Made by a program: the position numbers and the translations under genes. A stretch of DNA of 64,000 nt. Origin: Collinsella aerofaciens (lineage in GTDB: Bacteria; Actinomycetota; Coriobacteriia; Coriobacteriales; Coriobacteriaceae). How positions within the stretch are numbered: the first letter of the stretch is position 1; every line of letters starts with the position of its first letter. Shown in pieces: positions 17,542 to 25,846 of this stretch. Where the stretch lies: assembly GCA_008680965.1 (NCBI GenBank), contig NAKE01000001.1, positions 1,364,001 through 1,428,000 on the forward strand. The letters are read 5' to 3'. The notes below the pieces were generated by a model, which saw only the letters and a program-made list of their open reading frames with translations, had not been told where the DNA came from and did not search any database.

Positions 17542-17985
17542 ATGTCCAACATTACCGTTAACATTAAGCGTCTCGATCCCACGGTCGAGCTTCCCAAATA
17601 CGCACATCCCACGGATGCCGGCCTTGACCTCCGTGCCAACGAAGACTGCACCCTCAAGCCCTTTGAGCGCCGCTTGGTCTCCACTGGCTTGGCCATTGCG
17701 CTGCCCGATGGCTACGCCGGCTTTGTCCAGCCCCGTAGCGGCCTAGCCATTAAGCAGGGCCTGTCTATAGTCAACACGCCCGGTCTCATCGACGCCCACT
17801 ATCGAGGTGAACTTAAGGTCATCCTCATCAACCTGGACCCCATCAACAATATCCAGATCAACAAAGGCGACCGCATCGCCCAACTCGTCATCCAAGAAGT
17901 CCCCACGGTCAATCTCGTAGAAGTAGAAGAACTAGACGAAACTGATCGAGGAGCCGGCGGTTTCGGTTCTAGCGGCGTCGCCTAG
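17542..17985 (+). CDS. dut: Deoxyuridine 5'-triphosphate nucleotidohydrolase
   Basis: 147-residue trimeric dUTPase converting dUTP to dUMP and diphosphate. The five conserved motifs are visible: DAGLDLRA, PRSGLAIKQG, the NTPGLIDAHYRGEL block with catalytic Asp, RIAQLV, and the C-terminal arm RGAGGFGSSG. Normal length. Four bases after nrdR with AAGGTG as ribosome site. Two foldback repeats follow its stop. Confidence 0.96.
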   Translation: MSNITVNIKRLDPTVELPKYAHPTDAGLDLRANEDCTLKPFERRLVSTGLAIALPDGYAGFVQPRSGLAIKQGLSIVNTPGLIDAHYRGELKVILINLDPINNIQINKGDRIAQLVIQEVPTVNLVEVEELDETDRGAGGFGSSGVA

Positions 17986-18020
17986 CTCTTTACTTTGTTG
18001 AACGGAGCATCGTAATGTTC

Positions 18021-18124
18021 GCCCGCCCCTTGGAGGCCCCTATATATCATCCCGTGCTCAAACATTCTCGCTTCGCTGCGAAACTGCGCGCGGGACGATA
18101 TATAGGGGCCTCCAAGGGGCGAGC
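18021..18124. repeat. Foldback repeat, copy 1 (34-bp arms, 36-base core)
   Basis: Left arm 18021-18054 and right arm 18091-18124 are inverted complements with two mismatches in 34. The 36-base core (18055-18090) begins TGCTCAAACATTCTCGCTTC and ends GCGAAACTGCGCG. The core is nearly the same as in the copy at 18322-18434, while most of each arm is private to its copy. No open frame. The mismatch at the eighth base from the core end gives a G-U pair in RNA read leftward, hinting at transcription in that direction. Confidence 0.85.
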
Positions 18125-18321
18125 TATGCCTACGTGCTCGCAACCAACCATGGTTTCCAATCAAAACCGTTTGCTGTATCTAAAAGCTGTATCCAACTAG
18201 TAACCCGATGCGACAAAGAGACAACCCCTTTGTCGCATCGGGTTACTTGGATTACTTGTATTTGAGTTCACCTTCGCTGCTTTACTTGAGTAACCGATAT
18301 ATCTGCTGGAATGTACTTGTA

Positions 18322-18434
18322 GCTGTGGCGCAGGCCGCCCACACATATCGTTCCACGCGCAGTTTCGCAGCGAGCGAAGCGAAGCGAGAATGTTTGAGCA
18401 TGGAATGATATGTGTGGGCGGCCTGCGCCACAGC
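18322..18434. repeat. Foldback repeat, copy 2 (34-bp arms, 45-base core, inverted relative to copy 1)
   Basis: Left arm 18322-18355 and right arm 18401-18434 match with one mismatch in 34. The core 18356-18400 is the reverse complement of the copy 1 core plus a 9-base insertion. Arms differ from copy 1 except for the inner block around ATATCATYCC and some GC positions. The single arm mismatch is at the same place as in copy 1 and is a G-U pair in rightward RNA. It ends 13 bases beyond the glycosyltransferase stop. Confidence 0.85.
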
Positions 18435-18447
18435 GGACTTTAAGACG

Positions 18448-19749
18448 CTAGCGGATATGCGCTGGTTTTTCGCCCCAGTAGAAGCGGCAGAAGGCTCGTT
18501 TGCGCTTTTGGGGCTTGCCTGCAAGTTCCATGGTTGCGATGGCGATATCCTCGGCTGCGCGTGGACGGCGCAGCACTTCGCCGTTAATGAGTAGTGCCTT
18601 GAGCGATTCGGGATGATCGTGGAGATGGCGCAGTGTCACGATGAGCTCGCGTGCGGTCGTGACATGCATGCTGGCGCCCATGCCGGTGAGCATGGTGGTG
18701 TTGGCCTTTTCCTGGCCATATGACTTGCCCAGCAGAATCATAGGCAGGTGTGCGCACAGGCATTCGGTAACAGTGAGTCCGCCAGATTTGAGGATTGCCA
18801 GGTCACAGCCGTGCATAAGCGCTGCCATGTCATCGACGTAGTCAAGAACCGTGACGTTCTCGAGTTTCATGGCATCGAAAAGCGTTTTGAGACGGGTGGC
18901 ATATTCGGTATCCTTGCCCGGCAAAAAGACAAAGTGCATGTCCTCGAAGCTGCGCAGGAAGGGGAGGGTGCGGTCCATCTCCGCGCGAAAGCGAACGTAC
19001 GGTTGAGGCAAACTGGCGCCGGCCATTACCAGCACAACGAGCTTGTCTGTGGGGAGATTGAACTTCTCGAGTTCTTCCTCGCGATTGTAGTCCGTATCAA
19101 ACCCGGCGCGAATGGGGATGCCCGTAATGCGGATCTTTGCCTCGGGAACCTTACGGGGTCGGAGTGTTTCGGCCATAAACTCGTTTGCCACACAGAAGAG
19201 GTCGGTGTCCTTATGGGGCCACCAACCCTCGACCTCGTAGTCGGTCGGTACGCAAATGACGGGATAGTCGATGCCCGTAATGACGCGCGCGCCGACGGCG
19301 ACGTTGGCTGCCGTGATATGTGTGGCTACCACGGCAATGGGCCTGCGAGTTCGAACGTATTCGTTAAATGCGGGGAACATGATGCGCGACCATGCCGTGC
19401 CACCGCCCCAAAGCAGGTGTCCGGTAAGGGTGTAACGCCAGGTCAAGTCATAGATTGGGCGCGTGGCGCCGGTAAACGAGGCGGCCGTTTTGTTGCCGTC
19501 GAATTTTATGCGTCCAAAATCAAGGATATCGAGCACTTCAATCTCAACATCCTCTGGGATGCCATTGGTGCCGCGGATGAGGTCGAATGCCTGCGCAATT
19601 GCATTTGCGGCGGCCTTGTGGCCCGAGCCGACCGAGGCGTGCACGATAGTCACGAGAGGTTTTTGCTGAGTCAAGAGCGTGGTTTGTTCCGATTGGGGAG
19701 TGCTGTGCGTGAGCAGGGGAGCGTCGTCGCTCGTCTGCGTCTGATCCAT
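18448..19749 (-). CDS. MGDG-synthase/UgtP-like glycosyltransferase
   Basis: 433 residues, GT28 type. After a 30-residue Ser/Thr/Gln-rich leader comes the MGDG_synth N-terminal domain with glycine loop HASVGSGHKAAANAIAQAF (about 37-55). The C-terminal donor-binding region carries GGLTVTECLCAHLPMIL (about 322-338). Relatives transfer glucose or galactose from a UDP-sugar to diacylglycerol, making membrane glycolipids and lipoteichoic acid anchors at the inner membrane face. The sugar used cannot be told. GGGGAG precedes the ATG. Confidence 0.83.
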   Translation of the reverse strand: MDQTQTSDDAPLLTHSTPQSEQTTLLTQQKPLVTIVHASVGSGHKAAANAIAQAFDLIRGTNGIPEDVEIEVLDILDFGRIKFDGNKTAASFTGATRPIYDLTWRYTLTGHLLWGGGTAWSRIMFPAFNEYVRTRRPIAVVATHITAANVAVGARVITGIDYPVICVPTDYEVEGWWPHKDTDLFCVANEFMAETLRPRKVPEAKIRITGIPIRAGFDTDYNREEELEKFNLPTDKLVVLVMAGASLPQPYVRFRAEMDRTLPFLRSFEDMHFVFLPGKDTEYATRLKTLFDAMKLENVTVLDYVDDMAALMHGCDLAILKSGGLTVTECLCAHLPMILLGKSYGQEKANTTMLTGMGASMHVTTARELIVTLRHLHDHPESLKALLINGEVLRRPRAAEDIAIATMELAGKPQKRKRAFCRFYWGEKPAHIR

Positions 19750-19866
19750 CGATATCTCCCCTTCATCTTTGTTTCACAGAGAATCATTGTAGTGCATGAG
19801 TGTCACGTTCGCATAAATTTGGGTATGAGCGCAAAGAACGCCAATCTTTCGACAGGAGGTCTCTTC

Positions 19867-20805
19867 ATGACTACTCATCAGCCGATCGATGTTGCGATTA
19901 TCGGCGGCGGGCCTGCGGGCTATGCTGCAGCCATTTACGCGGCGCGCGCCAACCTAACGACGACCGTGATTGAGCAAGGTATGTCGGGAGGACAGATCGC
20001 CACAACCAATGAGGTCGAGAACTATCCGGGCATTCCGCTCTTGAGTGGCGCCGAACTCGGCGAGCGGTTTCAGCAACATGCAGAGGGCCTGGGAGCACAG
20101 GTTGCATGGAGCATGGTTGCGGGTATCGATTACGATGCGGATGCGGCGCTGTTTACGGTGCATCACGATATGGGCGATACGCTGGCCTCGAGCGTTATCG
20201 CTTGTATGGGTGCCACGCCGCGATCTGCTGGTTTTGTTGGCGAGGATACGTATCGCGGTCGTGGCGTTTCGTATTGCGCGACGTGCGACGGCATGTTCTT
20301 TCGCGGCAAGCAGGTCTTTGTCATCGGCGGCGGCAATGCTGCCTGCGAGGAAGCCCTGTTCTTGTCAGAAATCGCCAGCAGCGTGACCATCGTCTTGCGC
20401 CGCGATCAGTTCCGTGCCCCCGATGGCGTGGTTCAAAAGGTGCTCGCAAAAGATAATATTTCAGTTAGGTACCAAACTAGTATTGTGGAACTATCGGGCG
20501 AGGCCATGCCCACGACCATCACCTTTAAAGACAACGCTACAGGTGGCACTTATTCCGAGTCCTTTGATCCTGGTTCGTTTGGCATTTTTGTCTTTGCTGG
20601 CACGCAGCCCCATACCGAGCTTGTAAAGCATCTGGTAGATCTAGCGCCCGACGGCGGTATTGTGACCGACGAATCGATGGCCACCCGCACACCTGGCTTA
20701 TTTGCTGCCGGCGATATCCGTTCCAAGCGTTTACGTCAAGTTGTGACTGCTGTTTCGGACGGAGCCATAGCGGCTACTAGCGCATACGCTTTCTTACGCG
20801 GATAA
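19867..20805 (+). CDS. trxB: Thioredoxin-disulfide reductase
   Basis: 312 residues. FAD-binding GGGPAGYAAAIYAARANL at the N-terminus, redox-active CATCDG (about 137-142), NADPH-binding GGGNAACEEAL (about 155-165), and a terminal FAD motif with AAGDIRSKRLRQ. Reduces thioredoxin with NADPH. The ATG at 19867 follows ACAGGAGGT by six bases; the frame is open far upstream, antisense to the glycosyltransferase gene, but that part is not coding. A strong bidirectional hairpin follows. Confidence 0.95.
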   Translation: MTTHQPIDVAIIGGGPAGYAAAIYAARANLTTTVIEQGMSGGQIATTNEVENYPGIPLLSGAELGERFQQHAEGLGAQVAWSMVAGIDYDADAALFTVHHDMGDTLASSVIACMGATPRSAGFVGEDTYRGRGVSYCATCDGMFFRGKQVFVIGGGNAACEEALFLSEIASSVTIVLRRDQFRAPDGVVQKVLAKDNISVRYQTSIVELSGEAMPTTITFKDNATGGTYSESFDPGSFGIFVFAGTQPHTELVKHLVDLAPDGGIVTDESMATRTPGLFAAGDIRSKRLRQVVTAVSDGAIAATSAYAFLRG

Positions 20806-20843
20806 GTACGATAATATATCTTATGTAAGGTTGTTCTATCACT

Positions 20844-20892
20844 AAAACATCCCGCACAACGAGCTTGAGACAATGTTGTCGCGGGATGTTTT
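20844..20892. terminator. Hairpin terminator after trxB
   Basis: Arms 20844-20860 and 20875-20892 pair over 17 bp with one bulged C. Both ends are flanked by A/T runs (AAAA before, TTTTGTTG after), so it can work in both directions. Confidence 0.8.
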
Positions 20893-20978
20893 GTTGTGCA
20901 AAACCCGAGCCAGTTATTCTGCGGCCGGACCTGAGTCAAAATCGACGGTTATACCGTTCATTGTTGTGGTATGCAAAA

Positions 20979-20999
20979 CTAGATAATCTAGAATACAAT
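20979..20999 (+). promoter_or_regulatory. Palindrome and -10 element before the DUF1836 gene
   Basis: CTAGATAATCTAG (20979-20991) is a 6-1-6 palindrome touching a -10-like TACAAT (20994-20999), about 25 bases before the start codon. The position suits an operator, perhaps for autoregulation by the DUF1836 protein. No good -35 is visible. Confidence 0.45.
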
Positions 21000-21023
21000 A
21001 TTGAAAACGAACGGAGGCACCGT

Positions 21024-21635
21024 ATGAATCACGTTAAACATGTCATTCCTATGTCCGATACGTCGGTTAGCATTAGCCCAGAGGATATTCAGCCCACGGT
21101 GCTACCTGACGCATTTATCCAGTCTGATATAGTCCGTAAACTCAATACACTCAGCTTGCCGCGCTACAACCAGTTGCCGAATGTAACGCTCTACCGTGAC
21201 CAGGTCATTGAGTACATCGAGCTGTGGATGGAGCCGCTTTCAATTTGTGTGGAGCACCCCGTCATTACGCCATCGATGATCAATAACTACGTAAAGGTCG
21301 GCCTCGTTCCTGCTCCGGTAAAAAAGCAATATGGCCGCGAGCAGATTGCGCGTCTCATCTCCATTTGTATCTTTAAGCAGGTGCTGCCCATCGCTGCGGT
21401 TCAGGCGCTCTTCAACATTCAGCGCCTGAGCTACGATGCACCGACCGCCTTTGATTATGTGATTGATCAGCTCGAGGCATCGATTCGTGCGGCTTTTTCC
21501 GTCGAGCAGACTCCCGTGCCCGATACCGCACATCAGGTTACGCGCGAGTCGCTGCTCGTACGCAGTGCGGTATTGTCTTTTGTATCGAAGGCGTATCTAA
21601 TGAGCTACCTCAAGTTCAATGGGTTTAATAGCTAG
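21024..21635 (+). CDS. DUF1836 domain protein, probable DNA-binding regulator
   Basis: 203 residues. The DUF1836 region (about residues 35-150) has a MerR-like helix-turn-helix with ITPSMINNYVKVGLVPAPVK and YGREQIARLISICIFKQVLP. Function of the family is unknown; a transcription factor role is inferred from the helix-turn-helix. ATG 21024 follows CGGAGG by about five bases. It has its own probable promoter and is closed by a strong terminator, so it is monocistronic. Confidence 0.8.
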   Translation: MNHVKHVIPMSDTSVSISPEDIQPTVLPDAFIQSDIVRKLNTLSLPRYNQLPNVTLYRDQVIEYIELWMEPLSICVEHPVITPSMINNYVKVGLVPAPVKKQYGREQIARLISICIFKQVLPIAAVQALFNIQRLSYDAPTAFDYVIDQLEASIRAAFSVEQTPVPDTAHQVTRESLLVRSAVLSFVSKAYLMSYLKFNGFNS

Positions 21636-21647
21636 CCGACGTACAAG

Positions 21648-21697
21648 ACGGGCGGGACAAAGGCTATAAGCCATTTTGTCCCGCCCGTGTTTTTGTT
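21648..21697 (+). terminator. Rho-independent terminator after DUF1836 gene
   Basis: A 14-bp GC-rich stem (21648-21661 with 21675-21688) is followed by GTTTTTGTTT. Confidence 0.88.
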
Positions 21698-21707
21698 TAG
21701 TTGGACT

Positions 21708-22574
21708 TTATCGGCCCGAAGCTACGCCCATGCCGTAGCCGATAATGAGCCCGTGCATCTCGGCATAGTATGAATCCAGTCCGTTGCAAGGCATGATGAT
21801 GGTCTTGGAGCCGGGCCAATGCTCCACAATGCGACTGGCAAGTGTCTGGGCGCCCGCCTCATTCTCGACATGGTCGATAACGACCTCGCCGCCGGTAAAG
21901 CCCTCGGCCTCCATGGTATCGACAATCTTGCCAAGCATCTTCTTTTCGCCACGGGTGTGACCGATGAGCTTGATCTCCCCTGCCTCGCTTGCCGTGCCTA
22001 AAACTCGAATGTTGAGTTTATTGGCGATAACCCCAGCTGCCTTGGGAATACGTCCGGCCTTGGCGAGATTTTCGTAATTGCACAGGCTAAAGAGGATCTT
22101 GCTGTTCAGTTCCAGCTCATCAAAATAGCTGCAGGCTTCCTCAAAAGAGACGTCTGGATTGCTTGCGAGATAGCGGTCGAACAGCAGGAAGATCAGGTCC
22201 ATTTTGCCGCCGGCTCCGCGTGAATTGACCAAATGAATCTGACGGTTCGGATCCTCGGCAAGAACCAAATCGCGTGCCGTGGCGGCGGCATTGTAGCTTC
22301 CCGAGACGCCCTCGGAGATGGGCATGCAAATTGTCTTGTCGGCAAGCCTAAAGAGTTCGGTCCACTCGCCTACGCTCGGACAGGCGCTCGAAGAAGCGCT
22401 CGACTCCGCCTGCACGGCGCAATTGAGTTCGTGAACATCGAGCGTGAGGTCATCGACGAACTCGCGCTCCCCCACTCGAATTTTAAGGGGTGCAAATGCA
22501 AAGGTGGTATGGGGCGCGGTCGGTTGCCAATCGCGGAGGTTGCAGCTCGAATCGGAGATAAGTGCCCAGCTCAT
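21708..22574 (-). CDS. DegV family fatty-acid-binding protein
   Basis: 288 residues, usual for DegV. N-terminal ISDSSCNL (usually SDSTxDL), the segment ISEGVSGSYNAA typical of the fatty-acid head-group pocket, and C-terminal IGYGMGVASGR. In Firmicutes, FakB proteins of this family present fatty acids to the kinase FakA. No fakA homologue is in the window. AAAGGA precedes the start. Confidence 0.9.
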   Translation of the reverse strand: MSWALISDSSCNLRDWQPTAPHTTFAFAPLKIRVGEREFVDDLTLDVHELNCAVQAESSASSSACPSVGEWTELFRLADKTICMPISEGVSGSYNAAATARDLVLAEDPNRQIHLVNSRGAGGKMDLIFLLFDRYLASNPDVSFEEACSYFDELELNSKILFSLCNYENLAKAGRIPKAAGVIANKLNIRVLGTASEAGEIKLIGHTRGEKKMLGKIVDTMEAEGFTGGEVVIDHVENEAGAQTLASRIVEHWPGSKTIIMPCNGLDSYYAEMHGLIIGYGMGVASGR

Positions 22575-22693
22575 AGAGGGTCCTTTCTAGATGTTTCTCA
22601 TTTATTATAGCCATCTTGCTTACCTTTGAAACGTGCATCTAGTATTGAAAACTAGCTCATTGGGATCATGTATGGAGCACGGTCACAAATAAA

Positions 22694-22725
22694 TGAACCC
22701 CGCAGCCCAAAGGCCACGAGGTTCA
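22694..22725 (-). terminator. Terminator of the NlpC/P60 gene
   Basis: On the minus strand a 14-bp stem with three G-T pairs and a 4-base loop is followed by TTTATTTGTG. Confidence 0.7.
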
Positions 22726-22749
22726 CATTCGTTTGCTATACAGAGTGAC

Positions 22750-23856
22750 TTAGTAGCGCACGAAAATGTAGTTGTTGTTCATGCCGGCTGCGACGGAGCT
22801 GATGATGACGCCAGTCTTGTAGTCGGAAGCATGGATCATCTGACCATTACCGATATAGATGCCAGTATGGTAGGAGTTAACCACGACATCGCCTGGTTGC
22901 GGGTCGGACACGCGGGTCCAACCCATGAAGGTGCCGGTGGTGCCCAGACGGCAGTAGCGGCCCGTGAGACAGTAGCTTACAAAACCGGAGCAGTCAAAGC
23001 TGTCCGGTCCAATGCCTCCCCAGGAATAAGCGCAACCCAGCTTGCTGTAGGCACGCGAAACAACGGAGCCGCCGTCAACAGACTGGCTCGGTGCGGAAGG
23101 CGTCGGCGCCGGAGCCGGAGCCGGGGCGGGCTGCGGCGTAGGGGCCGGAGCGGGCGTAGGAGTGGGCGCGGGCGTATTGCCGCCATCGTTGGTGTTCTCG
23201 GTCGTACCGGCGGTGTCTTTGCTCACCGTGGCCTTTTCGGCAGTGCTGGCATTTATGCCAGCCTGCAGCGCGGCATTGGCTTCAGCCTCGGCGGCAAGCT
23301 CGGCCTGCAGCTGAGAATCTAGGGAGTTCACGATGCTCTGGGCTTCTGCCTGCTGGGCGTTGAGCTCGTCGACTTTCTTCTGCGTCGCGGCGACGTTCTT
23401 CTCCTGCTCGGCCTGCTTATCAGTGAGCTGCTGCTTAAGGTCCTTGACATCCTGAATGGTCTGGGCCTGCTTGTCGGAAACCTTGCCGTAATAGAACAGA
23501 CGGTTGAGCATGTCGCCCAGATCGTCGACGCCCGTCAGAACCTGAAGGAGACTCAGACCGCCGGTCTTGTACTCACCGGCAACGTAGCTCGAAAGCTTTG
23601 CCTGGCCGTCGGCAATCTCTTGCTGCTTTTGCGTGATCTCGCCTGCGGTCCGATCAAGCTCCTGCGTCTGCGCGGAGAGTTCTTCATGAATTTGCTGGGT
23701 CTGCGTGCCGACCTGCTCGAGTTTGGTACGAGCAGCGGCAAGGTCGGATGCGGTATCGGCATAGGCCGGAGCCGCGAGGCCCAGGCCCAAAACACAAGCG
23801 AGGGTTGCCGTAGCAGCGCAGCGTGCCATGTTTTTGTGCGTATTTGCTGTGCGCAT
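22750..23856 (-). CDS. Secreted NlpC/P60 peptidoglycan endopeptidase
   Basis: 368 residues. Signal peptide ending PAYA at about residue 33. Coiled-coil region about 35-195 rich in Gln/Ala, as in other cell-separation hydrolases (RipA, CwlO). Ala/Pro/Thr linker about 215-250. C-terminal NlpC/P60 domain with catalytic Cys in DSFDCSGFVSYC (about 289) and His in SYHTGIYIGNG (about 332). It cuts stem peptides in the wall. AAGGAAG precedes the ATG, and a hairpin terminator follows the stop. Confidence 0.93.
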   Translation of the reverse strand: MRTANTHKNMARCAATATLACVLGLGLAAPAYADTASDLAAARTKLEQVGTQTQQIHEELSAQTQELDRTAGEITQKQQEIADGQAKLSSYVAGEYKTGGLSLLQVLTGVDDLGDMLNRLFYYGKVSDKQAQTIQDVKDLKQQLTDKQAEQEKNVAATQKKVDELNAQQAEAQSIVNSLDSQLQAELAAEAEANAALQAGINASTAEKATVSKDTAGTTENTNDGGNTPAPTPTPAPAPTPQPAPAPAPAPTPSAPSQSVDGGSVVSRAYSKLGCAYSWGGIGPDSFDCSGFVSYCLTGRYCRLGTTGTFMGWTRVSDPQPGDVVVNSYHTGIYIGNGQMIHASDYKTGVIISSVAAGMNNNYIFVRY

Positions 23857-23888
23857 GGAGCTTCCTTTCCGGTATCTAAGGGTAGCGG

Positions 23889-24419
23889 CTAGTCCACCGT
23901 TACCAGGCTAAAGAGCTCGACGTCCTCGTTGGAAGGCGTGAGCTTCTTGCGCGGGTTAAGAAACGCAAGTTCGAGGATACAACCGTAACCCACAAGCTTT
24001 GCGCCCATATCTCGCACCAGTTTACCTGTTGCCTCGACGGTTCCGCCCGTCGCGACCAAGTCGTCCAGAATCAACACGGTATCTTTAGAGGTAATGGCAT
24101 CGGCATGGATTTCGATAGAGTCGGTGCCATATTCGAGCTCGTAGCTCTCGCTCACCGTCTTGCGCGGCAGCTTGCCCGGTTTGCGTGCGGGCACAAAGCC
24201 GGCGCCCAGGGCGACGGCCACGGGCACGCCGACCATAAAGCCGCGAGCCTCGGGACCCACAACCTTGGTGATGCCCATGCCGGCAAAATGCTCGGCCAGG
24301 GCATCTACCATGGCCTTTAACGCCTCGGGATTACCAAAGAGTGGCGTGATGTCCTTAAAGACGACTCCGGGCTCGGGATAGTCGGGGATGTCGACGATGT
24401 GAGATTCGAAGTCGTACAT
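23889..24419 (-). CDS. apt: Adenine phosphoribosyltransferase
   Basis: 176 residues. Salvages adenine to AMP using PRPP. PRPP loop VLILDDLVATGGT (about 124-136), family start ESHIVDIPDYPEPGVVFKDI, and GPEARGFM. Lies in a leftward run with merR and fha upstream and is probably transcribed with them. Confidence 0.95.
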   Translation of the reverse strand: MYDFESHIVDIPDYPEPGVVFKDITPLFGNPEALKAMVDALAEHFAGMGITKVVGPEARGFMVGVPVAVALGAGFVPARKPGKLPRKTVSESYELEYGTDSIEIHADAITSKDTVLILDDLVATGGTVEATGKLVRDMGAKLVGYGCILELAFLNPRKKLTPSNEDVELFSLVTVD

Positions 24420-24457
24420 GGCATGACCTTTTAGGGGAGGCTGGTTTGTAGCAGCGT

Positions 24458-25342
24458 CTATTTGGCCGCGCTGGCGGTGCCGGCGCGTGAGGGGGCGACA
24501 ACCTTGAGCGGCTGCACGAGGGATTCCTCACGCACGGGGACCGCGGAGGTAGATGCCTCTTCGCTTTTGGCCTTGGTTGACTCGGAGCGTGCGATCTCCT
24601 CGTCGAGGGCATCGATATCGGCATCCTCCACCACGGCGTTGAGTGACTCAAATACGCGGTTCTTGAGCAGAGCGGTATGGACGCCCTCGGTGAGGTCATG
24701 CAGCTTTTTAAATGCACGCTCGAGCTTGGCATCGCGCTCGTCGTCGGAAGTATCCATACCGAGCATGCTCACGAGAACCTGCTCAAACATCGAGGACTCG
24801 CGGTTTGCGGACGATACGTACTGGCGCAGGTTGCGCGGCTCGATATGGAAGCGCGAAAGCTCGGAGCAATAGCGGATGATCGGGAAATCGCGACCATCGA
24901 CAAGCTCGCGGTTCTGCGGGCTCTTGATGATGCGAATGAGGTCGTTTTCGGCCAGGGAGCGGATAAACGAGATCTCGACGCCGAGCATATCGGGGATGGT
25001 CTCGATGGGATGCAGCTTTTGCTTAGTCTCCTTGGGTTCCGTCTTGAGCGGAACATCGGACAACAGGCCCACCTCGTAGGCGAGCGTAGACAGGTCCGTG
25101 GCGTTTTCCAGGCGCTGCTTGATCACGTTGAGCGGCATGTAGCGAGTCTTCTGGAGGTGCAGAATGACCTCCAGGCGGTCAACGTCCTCCTTGGAGTACT
25201 GACGATAGCCCTTAGGCGTGCGATGAGGGGTGATGAGCCCCTCATCTTCGAGAAATCTAATTTTTGAGTTCGAAAGATCGGGGTATGCGCCTCGAAGTAG
25301 ATTGACGACCTGGCCGATACTCAGATAATTGCGTTCGGCCAT
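24458..25342 (-). CDS. MerR-family regulator (Rv1828/FtsR-like)
   Basis: 294 residues. N-terminal MerR winged helix YLSIGQVVNLLRGAYPDLS, with KIRFLEDEGLITPHRTPKGY. A long C-terminal part lacks cysteine metal sites. Position immediately downstream of an FHA gene matches the garA-Rv1828 pair of mycobacteria and odhI-ftsR of corynebacteria. FtsR regulates division genes there, but the target here is unknown. The ATG is three bases after the FHA stop. Confidence 0.8.
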   Translation of the reverse strand: MAERNYLSIGQVVNLLRGAYPDLSNSKIRFLEDEGLITPHRTPKGYRQYSKEDVDRLEVILHLQKTRYMPLNVIKQRLENATDLSTLAYEVGLLSDVPLKTEPKETKQKLHPIETIPDMLGVEISFIRSLAENDLIRIIKSPQNRELVDGRDFPIIRYCSELSRFHIEPRNLRQYVSSANRESSMFEQVLVSMLGMDTSDDERDAKLERAFKKLHDLTEGVHTALLKNRVFESLNAVVEDADIDALDEEIARSESTKAKSEEASTSAVPVREESLVQPLKVVAPSRAGTASAAK

Positions 25343-25345
25343 GCC

Positions 25346-25780
25346 CTACTCACCGGTTTCGATGCGCTCCGGCGTGCTCTCGTGGTAGATGAGCGTAAAC
25401 GTACCGATCTGGACGGAAGAGCCATCGTGCAGCGGTGCGCCGTTGACGATAGCGCCGTCAACCCACGTACCGTTGAGCGAGCCCAGGTCCTCGATGCGGG
25501 CACCCAGACCCTCGCGAATAATGCGCGCATGGCTACGCGACACGGTCATGTCGTTGAGGAAGATGCCGTTAGCGGGATCGCGGCCGATGGTGGTCACATT
25601 ATCCTCGAGCTCAAAGGCTGCACCGGTTTGAGGGCCTTTGACGATAGATAAGACGGGCGCGGTGATGCGCACGTTGGCCATGAGGTCGGGAACGGTGACA
25701 TCGCTCGAAGGAACGCGGAAAACGCAGGTGGCGTCTGAGGCCTTATCGTTCTGAGGCATATTGTTAACCATGTTGTCCAT
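25346..25780 (-). CDS. FHA-domain protein, GarA/OdhI-like
   Basis: 144 residues. A short N-terminal tail carries DATCVFR (Thr at residue 18), matching the phospho-acceptor ETTSVFR of GarA/OdhI. The FHA domain (about 50-135) has TIGRDPANGIFLND, VSRSHARI and LGSLNGTWVDG, the phosphothreonine-binding residues. In mycobacteria and corynebacteria the unphosphorylated protein restrains 2-oxoglutarate dehydrogenase. ATG 25780 follows AGGGG by five bases; an upstream ATG at 25813 lacks a site. Confidence 0.85.
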   Translation of the reverse strand: MDNMVNNMPQNDKASDATCVFRVPSSDVTVPDLMANVRITAPVLSIVKGPQTGAAFELEDNVTTIGRDPANGIFLNDMTVSRSHARIIREGLGARIEDLGSLNGTWVDGAIVNGAPLHDGSSVQIGTFTLIYHESTPERIETGE

Positions 25781-25846
25781 GACAACCCCTAACTTAACGC
25801 GGACATGCCGCAAAGAATGAACTGTACGTAATCATACCCCAATGGC

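Noticed and set aside
18021..18434. CRISPR array
   Set aside because: Only two copies, in opposite orientation, with self-complementary arms and no spacers or cas genes.
18748..19866. Long in-frame extension upstream of trxB
   Set aside because: It is antisense to the glycosyltransferase gene. The normal TrxB N-terminus and a strong ribosome site are at 19867.
22750..23856. c-di-AMP (ydaO-type) riboswitch before the NlpC/P60 gene
   Set aside because: Such switches often precede wall hydrolases in this phylum, but the gap to the next gene is only 32 bases and no conserved core is visible.
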